A stretch of DNA of 64,000 bases from Riptortus pedestris. Taxonomy: Eukaryota > Arthropoda > Insecta > Hemiptera > Alydidae. The stretch spans positions 83,402,501-83,466,500 of the forward strand of contig CM032233.1 of the NCBI GenBank assembly GCA_019009955.1. The letters run 5' to 3'. This document shows positions 48,035 through 57,905 of the stretch, in pieces. Under the pieces are notes generated by a model. The model saw only the letters and a program-made list of their open reading frames with translations. It made no database searches and was not told the DNA's origin. The translations under genes were made by a program, and so were the position numbers. How positions within the stretch are numbered: position 1 is the first letter of the stretch; each line of letters starts with the position of its first letter.

Positions 48035-48096
<62 letters not shown>

Positions 48097-48170
48097 GAAA
48101 TATGAGGAAATATATATAACAACATACATATGTACATTTTTTTTATATTTTATTATTTTTATTTTTTTTG
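46861..48170 (-). repeat. Older family A copies around a younger insertion
   Basis: Left part 46861-47374 contains two degenerate pieces (C-run at 47032-47038 and 'atatctcggttcgtgttcat' near 47341). The right part, 48029-48170, resumes with 'atgtatgtatata' and 'tatataacaacatac', as the family wording after 'gatattgaaaaa' demands. The younger copy is 47375-48028. Confidence 0.7.
47375..48028 (-). repeat. Family A element, complete short form
   Basis: Starts TCCGTCACGCAGGGGCTGCG and TAAGCAGATTTCCCACGTG, has the C-runs (47720-47750), hairpin ACCGCTAGAGCGGT, (TA)n 47860-47902 and the terminal TTTCCCTTAAGGGAGAT, CTGCT. It is inserted in an A run of an older copy, which fixes both ends to within two bases. 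Confidence 0.88.
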
Positions 48171-48295
48171 AACGGACCTCATTTTCGTCATTTTCTGCGT
48201 AGGAGAGATGGACATTTGAGAAACTTTTTCGATAATTGCATCATTGGTACAATCTCAGTAACTGATTTCCTTTAAGGGAAATCTGCTGAAAAGTG
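48171..48295 (-). repeat. Family A terminal fragment
   Basis: 'gaacggacctcattttcgtc' through TTTCCTTTAAGGGAAAT and CTGCT. Confidence 0.75.
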
Positions 48296-48514
48296 AGTTG
48301 GAATTTGGCCTCCCCCTAAACACTTATGTTACCCTCGAGTGTCGTTTTCGACACCACCCTTTTGAGACTCGTTCGACTACGAACTGCCAACTTTAAATTA
48401 TTTTTTTAGCAGATTTCCCTTAAGGAAATGATGCAATTTTTGAAATTTTTCTCCGAATGTCCATTGATCCTACTTAGTAGATGACGAAAAATGAGGTCCG
48501 TTCAAAACTGTAAA

Positions 48515-48580
<66 letters not shown>

Positions 48581-49395
48581 TGTAACCTCTGTCTGTACAT
48601 TGATTGTTTTCGCGAAATTTCACGATAACTTTTCGTTTCACATGTCATAGACACCATAACTGCATTTTGTTTCTTTCGTGTGTGTTTGTTTGTTTCTTTA
48701 TTTGTTTGTTTGTTTGTTATCTTTTCACGCATAGACTGCTGAACCGAATTTGATGAAATTTGATATGTATATTACTATTAACCAAACTTAGACTTTAGGC
48801 TATATTAATGTCCTCTGAAACGAACATGAGTGGGGGTTATAAGGGAAGCCAGAAATAAACAATAGCGGTACTTCGTTTCCTATTGGGTTTTCGGCAAATA
48901 TGAACATGACAAAAGTTGTTTATTTTATCATTTAGAGTATCTTTTGTTATATACCCTTTTTTCGTATACCAAATTATAAACGAGATATATGCTAAAACCT
49001 ATAGCGGAAATGAACAATTTTATTTGGGGCAAAAGACCAAACCGAAATAAATAAAACTCGGTATGTGTATTAGCACTAACGGTTTCATTATAACAAGCCA
49101 TACCAACATTTCTAAGGACGGGCAGGAGTGGGGGTTGTAAGGGAGGCCTGAATTTAAAAATAGCGGTATTTCGTTTTCTATTCGTTTTTCGGAAAATATG
49201 AACAAAACAAAAGTTGTTTATTTTGTTATTTAGAGTAACTCTTGTCATATTCATTTTTGTCTTTTAACAAAGTATAAACGAGATATACACTATAAACTAA
49301 AGCGGGAGTCAACTATTTCATTGGGCGCTAACGATTAAACAGAACTTTAAAAAACTAGGTATGTCAATTAGCATTAATTCTTCCATGATTATAAG

Positions 49396-50310
49396 TAGGG
49401 CTAGGATTTTCATGTAATTAAAAATGCCAAATATGTAAATATATATGTATTGATTTTGATACAAATATGTAAATAATTATGTAAAATTAGTGAAATATGT
49501 AAACAGTGAATAACCTTCTAAAACAGTTTGTACTCTCATTTTTTATTACAATACAAAAACGGCTTTATTTTAAATATAAAAATACAAAAACAAAAACTTT
49601 TTAATCACTGTAAGGAAAACAGTTTGAGACTAAATGCATTTTCAAATTTTCAAACGTAAAACTACGTCGATTGGGCCTTAGTATCGACTTGAATCTGCTG
49701 AATGAGCGTTCGACGTCAACTGATGTAACTGGAGCGTTTCGGAAAGCGGCTATTTCAGAATAGCCCCTGAATGTTTCGTTTGGAAACTCACGAAGTTCTT
49801 TGTTTTTCCTTGCGACTTTCCCCATTTCGACAAAAATGAAAATTGAATTAATCACAAAATATAATTTTCAAATCGTGTTTGACAAGAGTGGCACGCACTT
49901 TACCACTCACAAATAAACACTAATTATGAAATAGGTTTGGTTTTGTTTATTCAGAGCCAAGACCAAGGGAGATGGAATCTCAGAATTGTTTTGTAGGGTT
50001 TGGTTCTAAGAAGCAATCAACAGTGGCAATAGAAGGGCCAATTCTTGTGAAAAAATTTTCTTCATGCACTCGTTATTCAGTTTTGTTGTAAAGGAATAGA
50101 AAAATTTAAAAATTAACAAATATGGAGTAAAGTATGTAAAAATTCCCAAATTATGTAAGAAATATGTAAATTTAGTCAAATATGTAATAATATGTAAAAT
50201 TAAATTGGCTTAATTTGATCCCAATTGCGTTAAAACATATACTATGAGTTGATATAAGGTGATATCGAAGTCAGTAGCAAATATGTATTTACATAGGAAT
50301 CCTAGCCCTA
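49396..50310 (-). mobile_element. Non-autonomous hAT element
   Basis: Inverted ends TAGGGCTAGGATT and AATCCTAGCCCTA, flanked by a perfect 8-base duplication ATTATAAG (49388-49395 and 50311-50318), the hAT signature. Both sub-terminal regions carry several copies of TATGTAAA-type words (49430-49510 and 50120-50205), likely transposase-binding repeats. It keeps one fragment of transposase gene. Confidence 0.93.
49601..49855 (-). pseudogene. hAT transposase C-terminal (hATC) fragment
   Basis: The minus strand encodes PVTSVDVERSFSRFKSIL, RPNRRSFTFENLKMHL and VSNC before the stop. This is the hATC dimerisation segment (P.ss..vER.FS..k.il...R..l....l..l) that ends hAT transposases. The zinc finger and DDE catalytic parts are absent. 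The upstream reading (VARKNKELREFPNETFRGYS) may be part of the same protein. The fragment is still open, so decay since deletion is limited. Confidence 0.85.
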
Positions 50311-50841
50311 ATTATAAGCTATATTAAAATTTTTAGGTTTGAACGGGAGTGGGGGTTATAAGGGAGGCCTGAAATAAAAAGTCGCGAAATTTCATTGTCT
50401 ATTTGTTTTTCGACAAACATGAACATAACAAAAGTTGTTTACTTTGTTATTTAGATTAACTTTTGTTTTATACATTTCTCCAGGAACAATGGGTGGAGCA
50501 AGTAAATTGCGTAGAAGTATTGATATGCTCAACAATTCATTCCAATTTGAACTATGAGGTACCTCACCTGGAAAAATTAAGTGAAATCAATGTTAATATT
50601 TTGTCCTTAATAACTGAAATTTATGCATAATGCACAGGAGACGGGAAATATGACAATTTGGAGGACAGTGAAGACTTACATAAAAAATTAATTTTATTAT
50701 TAACAAATGCCAACAACGGGTATTAACCCTAAACACTGGGACGGGTAAATGTCAAAATATTGTTCAAAGTAAAGCCTTGCCAAGAAAATACCATCACCAT
50801 TCAGCCTCAAATCAATTCCCGGGCCAAGCCGGGTATCTGAG

Positions 50842-50897
<56 letters not shown>

Positions 50898-51192
50898 CTG
50901 TTAACCCTCCAGCGGTTCCAATTTTTGCTTGATCATTACCTAACTCGATATTAAAACGTTTTATTTAAAAATAAAGATCAAGTTCGTTAATGGCTTAAAT
51001 TGGACCTGTGGGAGGGGGGAGGGGGGTTTAAAGGGTAGATTTTCGAAAAGTCGAAATACCTCTGTTTTATACATCGGATCGAAAAATTGTATAGAACCAA
51101 TCTTATTGAAAATTAAATTTACTATTAATATTGTTATATCCATTTATTCTACATCATGAATATTATCCGCTCCTGAAATCTGCTAAAATACT

Positions 51193-51553
51193 GTAACAAC
51201 AAACTAAACAACCAAATTTAATGCGTCTTTTATAGAAAGGCTAGAATAATAGTGCCATTACAACTGGAAGGTAACAACTGTAAGTAAATCTCTCAAAGGA
51301 AGTCCTATAGAAGAGCTTGTCTGTTTACTCTCTTCACCAAATTGTTTTCTATAAAGTAATTCAAAGAGAAGGAGCCTGGCTCTTCCTTCGAGCGTCGATT
51401 TTGTACATAGTTGAGTTCCAGTTTAACGATTCCAGCCCATTCAATGGCATTAATCGAGACAGATAGATAAAAGGAAGTAGAATTCAAATTGATTGTAGTT
51501 GTCCAGTTTGGCCCAATATGGCTTTGAGAAAATCAAAATTCCTATTACCAAGG
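51193..51553. other. Low-copy spacer
   Basis: No gene or main-family repeat recognised. The minus-strand open frame at 51305-51487 has no motif. Confidence 0.4.
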
Positions 51554-51561
51554 ACTTAGAC

Positions 51562-52136
51562 CAGGGGTCTCCAAACTACGGCCCGAGGGCCACATCCGGC
51601 CCGTGGACAGATTTTGTCCGTCCCGCGAAGAGCATACTTGAAAACTCCTTTTAGAGAACATATTTTTTATAACAAATTAAATGTAGTTTACTGAAGTATC
51701 CTAATTTTATGTTGAATAATTATTAATATGGCATCTACATTGATATGGTCATGGGCTAACTACTCATAACATTGTTGTAGGCTTATTGTTATTGTTTTTG
51801 TGATAAGTTGGATAAAGAAACACAGAATTGTAATGAGTAAAGACATGTATAATAAGCAGAAAATTTAACTTCAGTAAATTATAACTATACATTTTAAATA
51901 AAAACATAACTTATAACAAGCACAATGACATATGAAATACTAATGAGATTTATGTAATTGAGATTTTCCACTGACAATAGTTTGTAGTTGTGGACTAATT
52001 TTACTTGTGCCAATTATTAAAAGGACTACCCGTATTTCACTTTTTACCACCGGCAACAATGATAATATGGTTTTGGCCTTCGGAACTTACTGGAGTAATC
52101 AGTATGGCCCTAAGGCTGGAAATTTTGAGACCCCTG
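51562..52136. mobile_element. Short hAT-type MITE
   Basis: Ends CAGGGGTCTCCAAACT and TTTTGAGACCCCTG are inverted. An 8-base duplication ACTTAGAC lies at 51554-51561 and 52137-52144. The left sub-terminal region has 'ctacggcccgagggccacat', the wording typical of Charlie-like hAT elements. 575 bp, no coding sequence. Confidence 0.92.
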
Positions 52137-52191
52137 ACTTAGACGAACGCTAAATGGAGGAACAACAAATTTTGAATAACTCCAAACTTAA

Positions 52192-52676
52192 GAAGTCAGT
52201 CACGTAGGGTGCGTAAGCTAAGCAGATTTCCCACGTCATGGTAAGCAAACTTTTGATCTCATCTCACCACCTTTTGTCTATTTCTAAGAAAAAAAAACCG
52301 TTGAGTTGAAGGGGGGGGGGAGGCTGAAAATAAGTACAAATAACTCGGTTAGTATTTGAATTAGAAAAAGTCCGTCACGCAGGGGCTGCGTAAACTAAGC
52401 AGATTTCCCACGTGAAGGTTTATAATAGAGAAATTTCACGAGAGTCGAGCAGTCAAGGAAACGGCCAAACGAGCTTTTGACGTGAAAGTCACTCTCGTCC
52501 GTTAGCCGTCAATTTAATAAAAATGCAAATATCTCAGTTAATATTCAAGATAGAGAATAAATGTTTATAACAATATTTAGAGTAAATGTAATTTGCAATA
52601 AGATTGATTCTGTACAATTTTTCGATTCGACGTATAGTAACGGAGATATTTTGATTTTTAAAATAAGATTAATCCT
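52192..52676 (-). repeat. Two family A fragments, nested end to end
   Basis: The older piece (52192-52365) ends in 'gtatttgaattagaaaaa'. The younger one starts there with GTCCGTCACGCAGGGGCTGC (52366 on) and is itself truncated near 52676, where Helitron sequence begins. Confidence 0.7.
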
Positions 52677-53830
52677 ATAATCGAGATATACGTTAAAAAC
52701 TATAGCGGGATTCAGCAATTTTATTGGGCACACAAGGCTAAACCGAAATCAACGAAACTCCGTATGTGGGCTGGTATTGGCTCAAACTTGATTATAATCT
52801 ATATTAACATTTTTTGGCACGAACAGGAGTGGTGGTTATAAAAGGGAAACCTGAAATGAAAAATTGCGATAGTTCATTTCCTATTGGTTTTTTTGGCAAA
52901 CATGCAAATAACAGAAGTTTTTTTTGTCGTTTAGAGTAACTATCGTCGTATAACGATGAATAAACGAGCTATATAATACAAGATGCAGCTGGAGTTAAGA
53001 ACTTTATTAGTACACAGTAAAGTGTTTTTAATAAAGGCATATTATGACAAAAGATGTTATGTTTTTAAACTTTTTACTTGTTTATTTGGGTTTTAAATAC
53101 ATTTCACAAAATAGAATAATAAAATACTAATAACAACAACAGAATTCACCTAACCTATAACACTTTATAAAATACACAATTAATTAACCCCTAGGATGTC
53201 CCTAAAGGACATTATAAAAAGGTGCTAGCACCCAAAAAAAAATAGTTCTTTGCCTTAACCTAACAAGTATTTAAAAAAAAAATATATAAAGAAAATAAAT
53301 AAAACAGAAGAGAACAACAACAAAAAAAAAAGCCTCAAAAATAGTTGTTTAAAAATAATACATCGTGAACATAAATATACTCATAAAAATAAAAAAAATA
53401 TAAAAACAAAAGACAAAACATTACTCCTAGAAATACAACCTACTTAAAACTAAAACTACCAACAGAAAAATATAAAACATAAAGAAATATAATATATTTC
53501 TTAAGAACTTTATTTGTACTCAGTAAAGTGTTTTTAATAAAGGCATATTATGACTAAAGATCTTATGTTTTTAAACTTATATGATAGTTCTAAGTGTGAT
53601 TCGGATTAGGGATAATCGTTATAAATCTCCGCCCTTAACCTCCTCATTCGTTATTTATTTCACATATAAAATTTTAACTATAAGAGCATATTGATTATTT
53701 AATTTGTATAATGTATTATTTAAACAATGTTAAGCTGAATTTTCTCAACGTGTGATAGCGGAAGTTGAACATATATTTGTGATGAATTCCTATATTTCGG
53801 AACAGCATCGTAGCCTTCGGTGAAGGGCCA
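52677..53830 (+). mobile_element. Truncated Helitron (family H)
   Basis: Starts inside a monomer ('tcgagatatacgttaaaaac') and continues through one further monomer into the long-copy 3' domain ('gtgatagcggaagttg', compare 45818). Both ends are missing. It is interrupted by the 53073-53500 insert. Confidence 0.7.
53073..53500. mobile_element. A-rich insert flanked by 78-bp direct repeats
   Basis: 52996-53072 and 53501-53578 are copies of one 77-78-bp stretch of the Helitron with about four differences. Between them is an A-rich 428-bp insert with a perfect palindrome GGTGCTAGCACC (53220-53231) and an ATGTCC/GGACAT hairpin (53196-53212). The left edge is T-rich. It may be a retroposon with an unusually long target duplication, or a local duplication with filler. 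No coding sequence. Confidence 0.5.
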
Positions 53831-54187
53831 ATTATAGGACGCAGCCAGATAATGCGGGCTCTAACAAGGCCAATGTCCATACTACCTCTGTTCTTAATAG
53901 CATGTTAATATTGTTCCCTTATGAGCAGTCCGTGTTTGATTAGATGCGGACATGTAATTAAGATTATGAACACTGTAGGCAGCTGTTGGAACCCTCCCCC
54001 CCCCCCATACTTGATCAATGATGGGCGGCTCTAGAACCAACTGGGTGGGGAGCAACTATTGTCATGGGTGAATCCGCTGGGAGTAAAGAACAACTTAGAT
54101 GGGATGCAGTAATTACAACGCCCATTCATCAAAGAGTTCACTTAAAGCTTTCAAAGGCTGCAGGTCGCCATCTTCAATGGTAAAAAT
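53831..54187. other. Low-copy spacer
   Basis: Less AT-rich than average, with a C-run at 53995-54006. I recognise neither gene nor repeat. Confidence 0.4.
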
Positions 54188-54604
54188 TCCGTCACGCAGG
54201 GGCTGCGTAAACTAAGCAGATTTCCCACGTGAAGTTATACAATAGAGAAATCTCCATACGAGAGCCCAACAGTTACGGTCGAACTAGCCTTTGGGGGGAA
54301 ACTCACTACTCCGTTACACTTAATAAAAATCCAAATATCTCGGTTATTATTCAAGATAGAGAATAAATGTATTGAACAATATTTATAGCAAATATTTGCG
54401 ATAAGATTGGTTCTATACAATATTTTGATCCGACGCATGGTAACGGAGATATTTCGAATTTTCAAAACTCCCCCTCTAAACCCCCCCCCTCCCATTGGTC
54501 CGATTTCAGCCATTAACGAACTCGATCTTTCTTTTTACATAAAACGATTAAATACCGAGTTGGGTAACGATCAAACAAAAATTGCGACCGCTAGAGCGTT
54601 AACA

Positions 54605-54664
<60 letters not shown>
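54188..54664 (-). repeat. Family A element, terminal part lost
   Basis: Starts TCCGTCACGCAGGGGCTGCG, has the C-runs (54481-54492), GCGACCGCTAGAGCG, and stops in its (TA)n core (54608-54664). Confidence 0.82.
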
Positions 54665-54667
<3 letters not shown>

Positions 54668-54727
54668 ATAAATATATATATAAACTGATGAGTAGAAGCG
54701 CCCCATATTACTGTACTACCCCTCGCT

Positions 54728-54895
54728 TACTGACGGCAGAAAACAATAAAGTACTAATAACTCGCTTAATACTTTACAAAAAGGACAACAATTGTAGAGC
54801 ATCATCAATAGTTTAACATGATTGGTTCTATAACATTTTACGATTCGACTTATAATATAACGGAAATATATTGAATTTTCGAACCCCGCCTCTCT
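54728..54895 (-). repeat. Divergent family A fragment
   Basis: Same subfamily as 26180-26440 and 46861-47050 ('caattgtagagcatcatcaa', 'ttctataacattttacgatt'). Confidence 0.6.
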
Positions 54896-54965
54896 TCAAC
54901 ATCCACTCACAATTCTATGAGTAGTTGCCCCAAAGCCGTAGCGCTAGCGTCTATTATACAGCCGA

Positions 54966-55010
54966 GCACCTGAAGATGACACATTAGTTCCGAAACGCCT
55001 TGTGCTTTAA
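54966..55010 (+). repeat. Repeat interrupted by the piggyBac-like element, left part
   Basis: 'gcacctgaagatgacacatt' and 'ccgaaacgccttgt' match 56848-56885. The right part continues at 56709. See the paralogous copy entry at 56847-56945. Confidence 0.75.
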
Positions 55011-56708
55011 CCCTCCAGAACTATCGCCAAAATGAGTGACCTGACAACTCGAGCGTGAGAATTTTTCTCACACCACCTATTTCACTAAAAAAAAAATTGT
55101 ATATAAAATATTTTCAACAAAACAATTTTTTATCTTATATATAAAAATGAATGTTTGTGTGTATGGCCCTTATAGAATCGTAAACGGCTGAACCGAATTT
55201 TATGAAACTTGGCATGTTTATCACTACTAACTCAGGCTAGGTTTCTGGCTATATTAGTATTCTCTGAGACAAACAGGAGTGGGGGTTATAAGGGAGGCCT
55301 GAAATTAAAAATAGCGATATTTCGTCTCTTATTGGTTTTTCGGCAAATAATCAAATAACAAATGTTTTTTATTTGGTTATATAGAGTAAATTTTATGATA
55401 CTCTCTTGTCGTATACTGAAGTATAAATGAGTTATACGCTAAAAACTATAGTGGGAGTCAGCAATTTTATATGACACAAAAGACTCAAGCGAACTAAGAA
55501 ACTCCATATACGATTTGGTATTAACACCTCCCTGATTATAAGCTATATTAAGATTTCGAGTTGCTAACAGGAGTGGGGGTTATAAAGGAGGCCTGAAATA
55601 TAAAATCGCGATATTTCGTAACCTATTCATTTTTTCTGCAAACGTGCACATAACAAAAGTGGTTTGTTTTGTTATTTAGAGTAACTATTGTTATATTCAC
55701 TTTTTTCGTATACTGAAGTATAAATGAAGTATACACGAAAAACTATAGAAAGGGTCAACAATGTTATAGGACATGAAAGACTAAAGGGAAATCAACGAAA
55801 CTCCGTATTTTTGGCTATAAGCTATATTAATATTTTTAGGAATGAACAGGAGTGGGGGTTGTTAGGAAGGCATGAAATAAAAAAATCGTCATATTTCGTT
55901 TCCTATTGTTTTTTGGCGAACGGGCACGTAACAAAAGATGTTTAATTTGATATTTAGAGTAACTCATATTACATACATCTTTATCTTAATTTAGTATTTT
56001 AGTTGCTGGCGTAGCAACGCGCGCAGGGTACAGCTAGTTTATTATAAATATCAAATACTAATATAAAATAATAGTATTATTCAAAATTTATTGTCCAGGT
56101 ATTCTGTTTTGAAGAAACATTACGTCAAGCAACTTAAAGAGCTACCTAACTAATTAAAATTTTGTTCTTCACAAGAATGACATACATTGACTTTTTGTTT
56201 TATCTCCTCGGACAATATGCACAAAACTGCGACGAGGTACTAGAACCAGAACATGTGGGATTTTCCTCTTCTACACAAACAATCCTCTTCATTTTGTTTC
56301 TTTCTAATAGAGACATGGCGGTCAGTTGTGAACGGTTGATCAGCCAAAAAACAGTTTTCGGTAAAACACCAAAGCACTCGTTCGATGAGAAGAAATCTCG
56401 TATTAAAAAAGAAAAAAAGTTCCACCAGAACTCGCTTGACTAGAAAAACACTCATAATAAACCAAAAAAAAACTTTCCGCCAGAACTCGTACTGTGAGAA
56501 AAACACTCACACTTAACTACTCCTGCTGATTAATCTTGACCTGGTGACAGTCAGCTGATACTTATGATTGGGAGTCAATGAAGGTGGTAAGAGAAGGCTA
56601 CAAGGCGTAGCTAGAGAGAGTAACGCTATCCCCAAGGCCGTATAATAATAGATATAACATTTTTCTTTGGGGTGTGAGTATTTTGCTCACGGCGCGAGTT
56701 CTGGAGGG
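55011..56708. mobile_element. piggyBac-like element with a nested Helitron
   Basis: Inverted ends CCCTCCAGAACT (55011 on) and AGTTCTGGAGGG (ending 56708) lie next to TTAA (55007-55010) on the left and CTAA (56709-56712) on the right. TTAA target duplication and CCC ends are piggyBac hallmarks. GAGTTCTGG-type words recur inside, at about 56427-56435 and 56480-56488 on the minus strand, like sub-terminal transposase sites. No transposase gene is recognised; the open frame 56162-56443 has no piggyBac motif. Confidence 0.8.
55133..56037 (+). mobile_element. Short Helitron with clean ends
   Basis: The host A (55132) is followed by TCTTATATATAAAAATGAAT. The element ends TAGCAACGCGCGCAGGGTAC, AG, CTAG (56034-56037), then T. 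The interior has three monomers of the same type as family H ('gtgggggttataa' near 55281, 55574 and 55854), but the ends differ, so it is a second Helitron lineage sharing the monomers. It is inserted within a piggyBac-like element and is therefore younger than it. Confidence 0.88.
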
Positions 56709-56760
56709 CTAATAAAGAAATTGGTGGGAATACTTCCTGTTATTATGACCTGTTTCCCAC
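56709..56760 (+). repeat. Repeat interrupted by the piggyBac-like element, right part
   Basis: 'taataaagaaattggtggga' and 'acttcctgt' match 56891-56930, the empty-site copy. Confidence 0.75.
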
Positions 56761-56846
56761 ATCTACACTGACACATACAGCAACATACGAATTATGATCA
56801 GCTGGATCAGCACTTACCTGGCAATATATCAATGGAGAGACATGTC

Positions 56847-56945
56847 AGCACCTGAGGATGGCATGTTAGTGCCGAAACGCCTTGTTAATTAATAAAGAAA
56901 TTGGTGGGAAGACTTCCTGTCATTAAGACCTGCTTCCTTCCTATT
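56847..56945 (+). repeat. Paralogous empty site for the piggyBac-like element
   Basis: 'agcacctgaggatggcatgt', 'gccgaaacgcc', a single TTAA (56889-56892) and 'taaagaaattggtgggaa' run without interruption. This is the uninterrupted form of the sequence flanking 55011-56708. The 'gatg.ca...gccgaaacg' wording resembles retroelement 3' ends. Confidence 0.8.
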
Positions 56946-57479
56946 CCACTCCCGATTTAAGCCAATAGCAAATACGATATTAAATGCTGACTCAAACGGT
57001 TATATATGGAGTATGGTTTAGATAAAATAAACATTTGGATTAAAGAACAAAAACTCTTAACAAATAACCTCAACATATTTGCATGTAAGGGTCAATAAAA
57101 AAACCTTGTCCTCTACTATTGTTTTTAATTTTATGCCTAGTACACTTTCGGAGTCAGCGCTCCATCGTCAGTGCCTGCTAAAAACAAAAACCTTAAGTCA
57201 ATCTAACAATCATAGCATAACCAACAGTGTAAAAAACAGCCACAAAACGAAAACAAAAAATAAAGACATTAAAACCAAAATAAAACAAGGATAAAAACAA
57301 TAAAAAATTTATTCAATAGTCTACTAATAAAATTAAAAAAGTCAAAAATGATAAGCCTATGGCAAAGATAAAAACTTAAAATCTAATAAACTATGAATAC
57401 AATTTAAAAACAAAACAAATTACAGATAGGAAAACTATATTATATTGGTGGCATCATTACATAACGTATTTGCCTGTTG
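56946..57479. other. Low-copy spacer, A-rich
   Basis: Includes 'ctccatcgtcagtgcctg' near 57160 (compare 6610) and then A-rich DNA with many AAAAC words on the plus strand. No gene supported. Confidence 0.4.
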
Positions 57480-57905
57480 TTCGCGGAAGAATCAACTCCG
57501 CGAAGAATGAAGTAGGCACAAGACCTCTATGACGTCCTCCACCGCCACTCGTCGTTGCCCTGGACTGGGACCTCGCTGCTAGCGCATCCAGCCACGAGGG
57601 GGACCGGCAGGAAAGGGCATGAAGGAGACAGTGAAGGGGCGGCTAGTGCGGCTAGTGAAAGGGAGCCATTATCATCGCAGTGAAAACCCCCCTCAAAATG
57701 CAGGAGTAGGCCTAAAAGAGCCCGTCGGGCGATGAGGCGACGAAACAAGGAGGGGGAGAAACCACGACAATGAAATAGTGAGTACTCACATTTATCTAAA
57801 AAAATCAACGCACTTCGAAGCCAACAGGCATAAACCCCATAATGGGCCCCACCAAGCAACATGCTCCACCATGAGTTCAACGCAACCCACAGCAGCTCAC
57901 CAATC
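57480..57905. other. GC-rich island of unknown origin
   Basis: This stretch is clearly GC-rich in an AT-rich region and begins with an inverted repeat (TTCGCGGA...TCCGCGAA, 57479-57500). The minus strand has an open frame of 117 codons (57880-57527) rich in Leu, Ser and Arg with no known domain. It could be an exon, a captured gene fragment or part of an LTR element. I do not claim a product. Confidence 0.35.

Larger units (their letters stand above)
48515..50844 (+). mobile_element. Helitron (family H) carrying a hAT insertion
   Basis: The 5' end A|TCTATATAT is at 48514|48515. The 3' end has CCCGGGCCAAGCCGGG, TATCTGAG and CTAT, where CTAG would be expected (50842-50845), so the last G is lost. 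It holds four monomers, the last split by a 915-bp hAT element at 49396-50310. Confidence 0.85.
48406..51192 (+). repeat. Family A copy split by a Helitron
   Basis: The left piece, 48406-48514, runs from TTTAGCAGATTTCCCTTAAGG to 'gttcaaaactgtaaa'. The right piece, 50845-51192, resumes with (TA)n, TTTGTCTGTTAACC and the normal body, ending in an irregular CTGAAATCTGCT. The Helitron at 48515-50844 occupies the microsatellite core. Confidence 0.8.

Noticed and set aside
56162..56443. piggyBac transposase fragment
   Set aside because: Position fits, but the 93 residues show no DDD motif or Cys-rich tail of piggyBac transposases.
57527..57880. Protein-coding gene on the minus strand
   Set aside because: GC-rich composition alone keeps the frame open. 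No domain, splice or promoter evidence, so it is listed only as an unassigned island.
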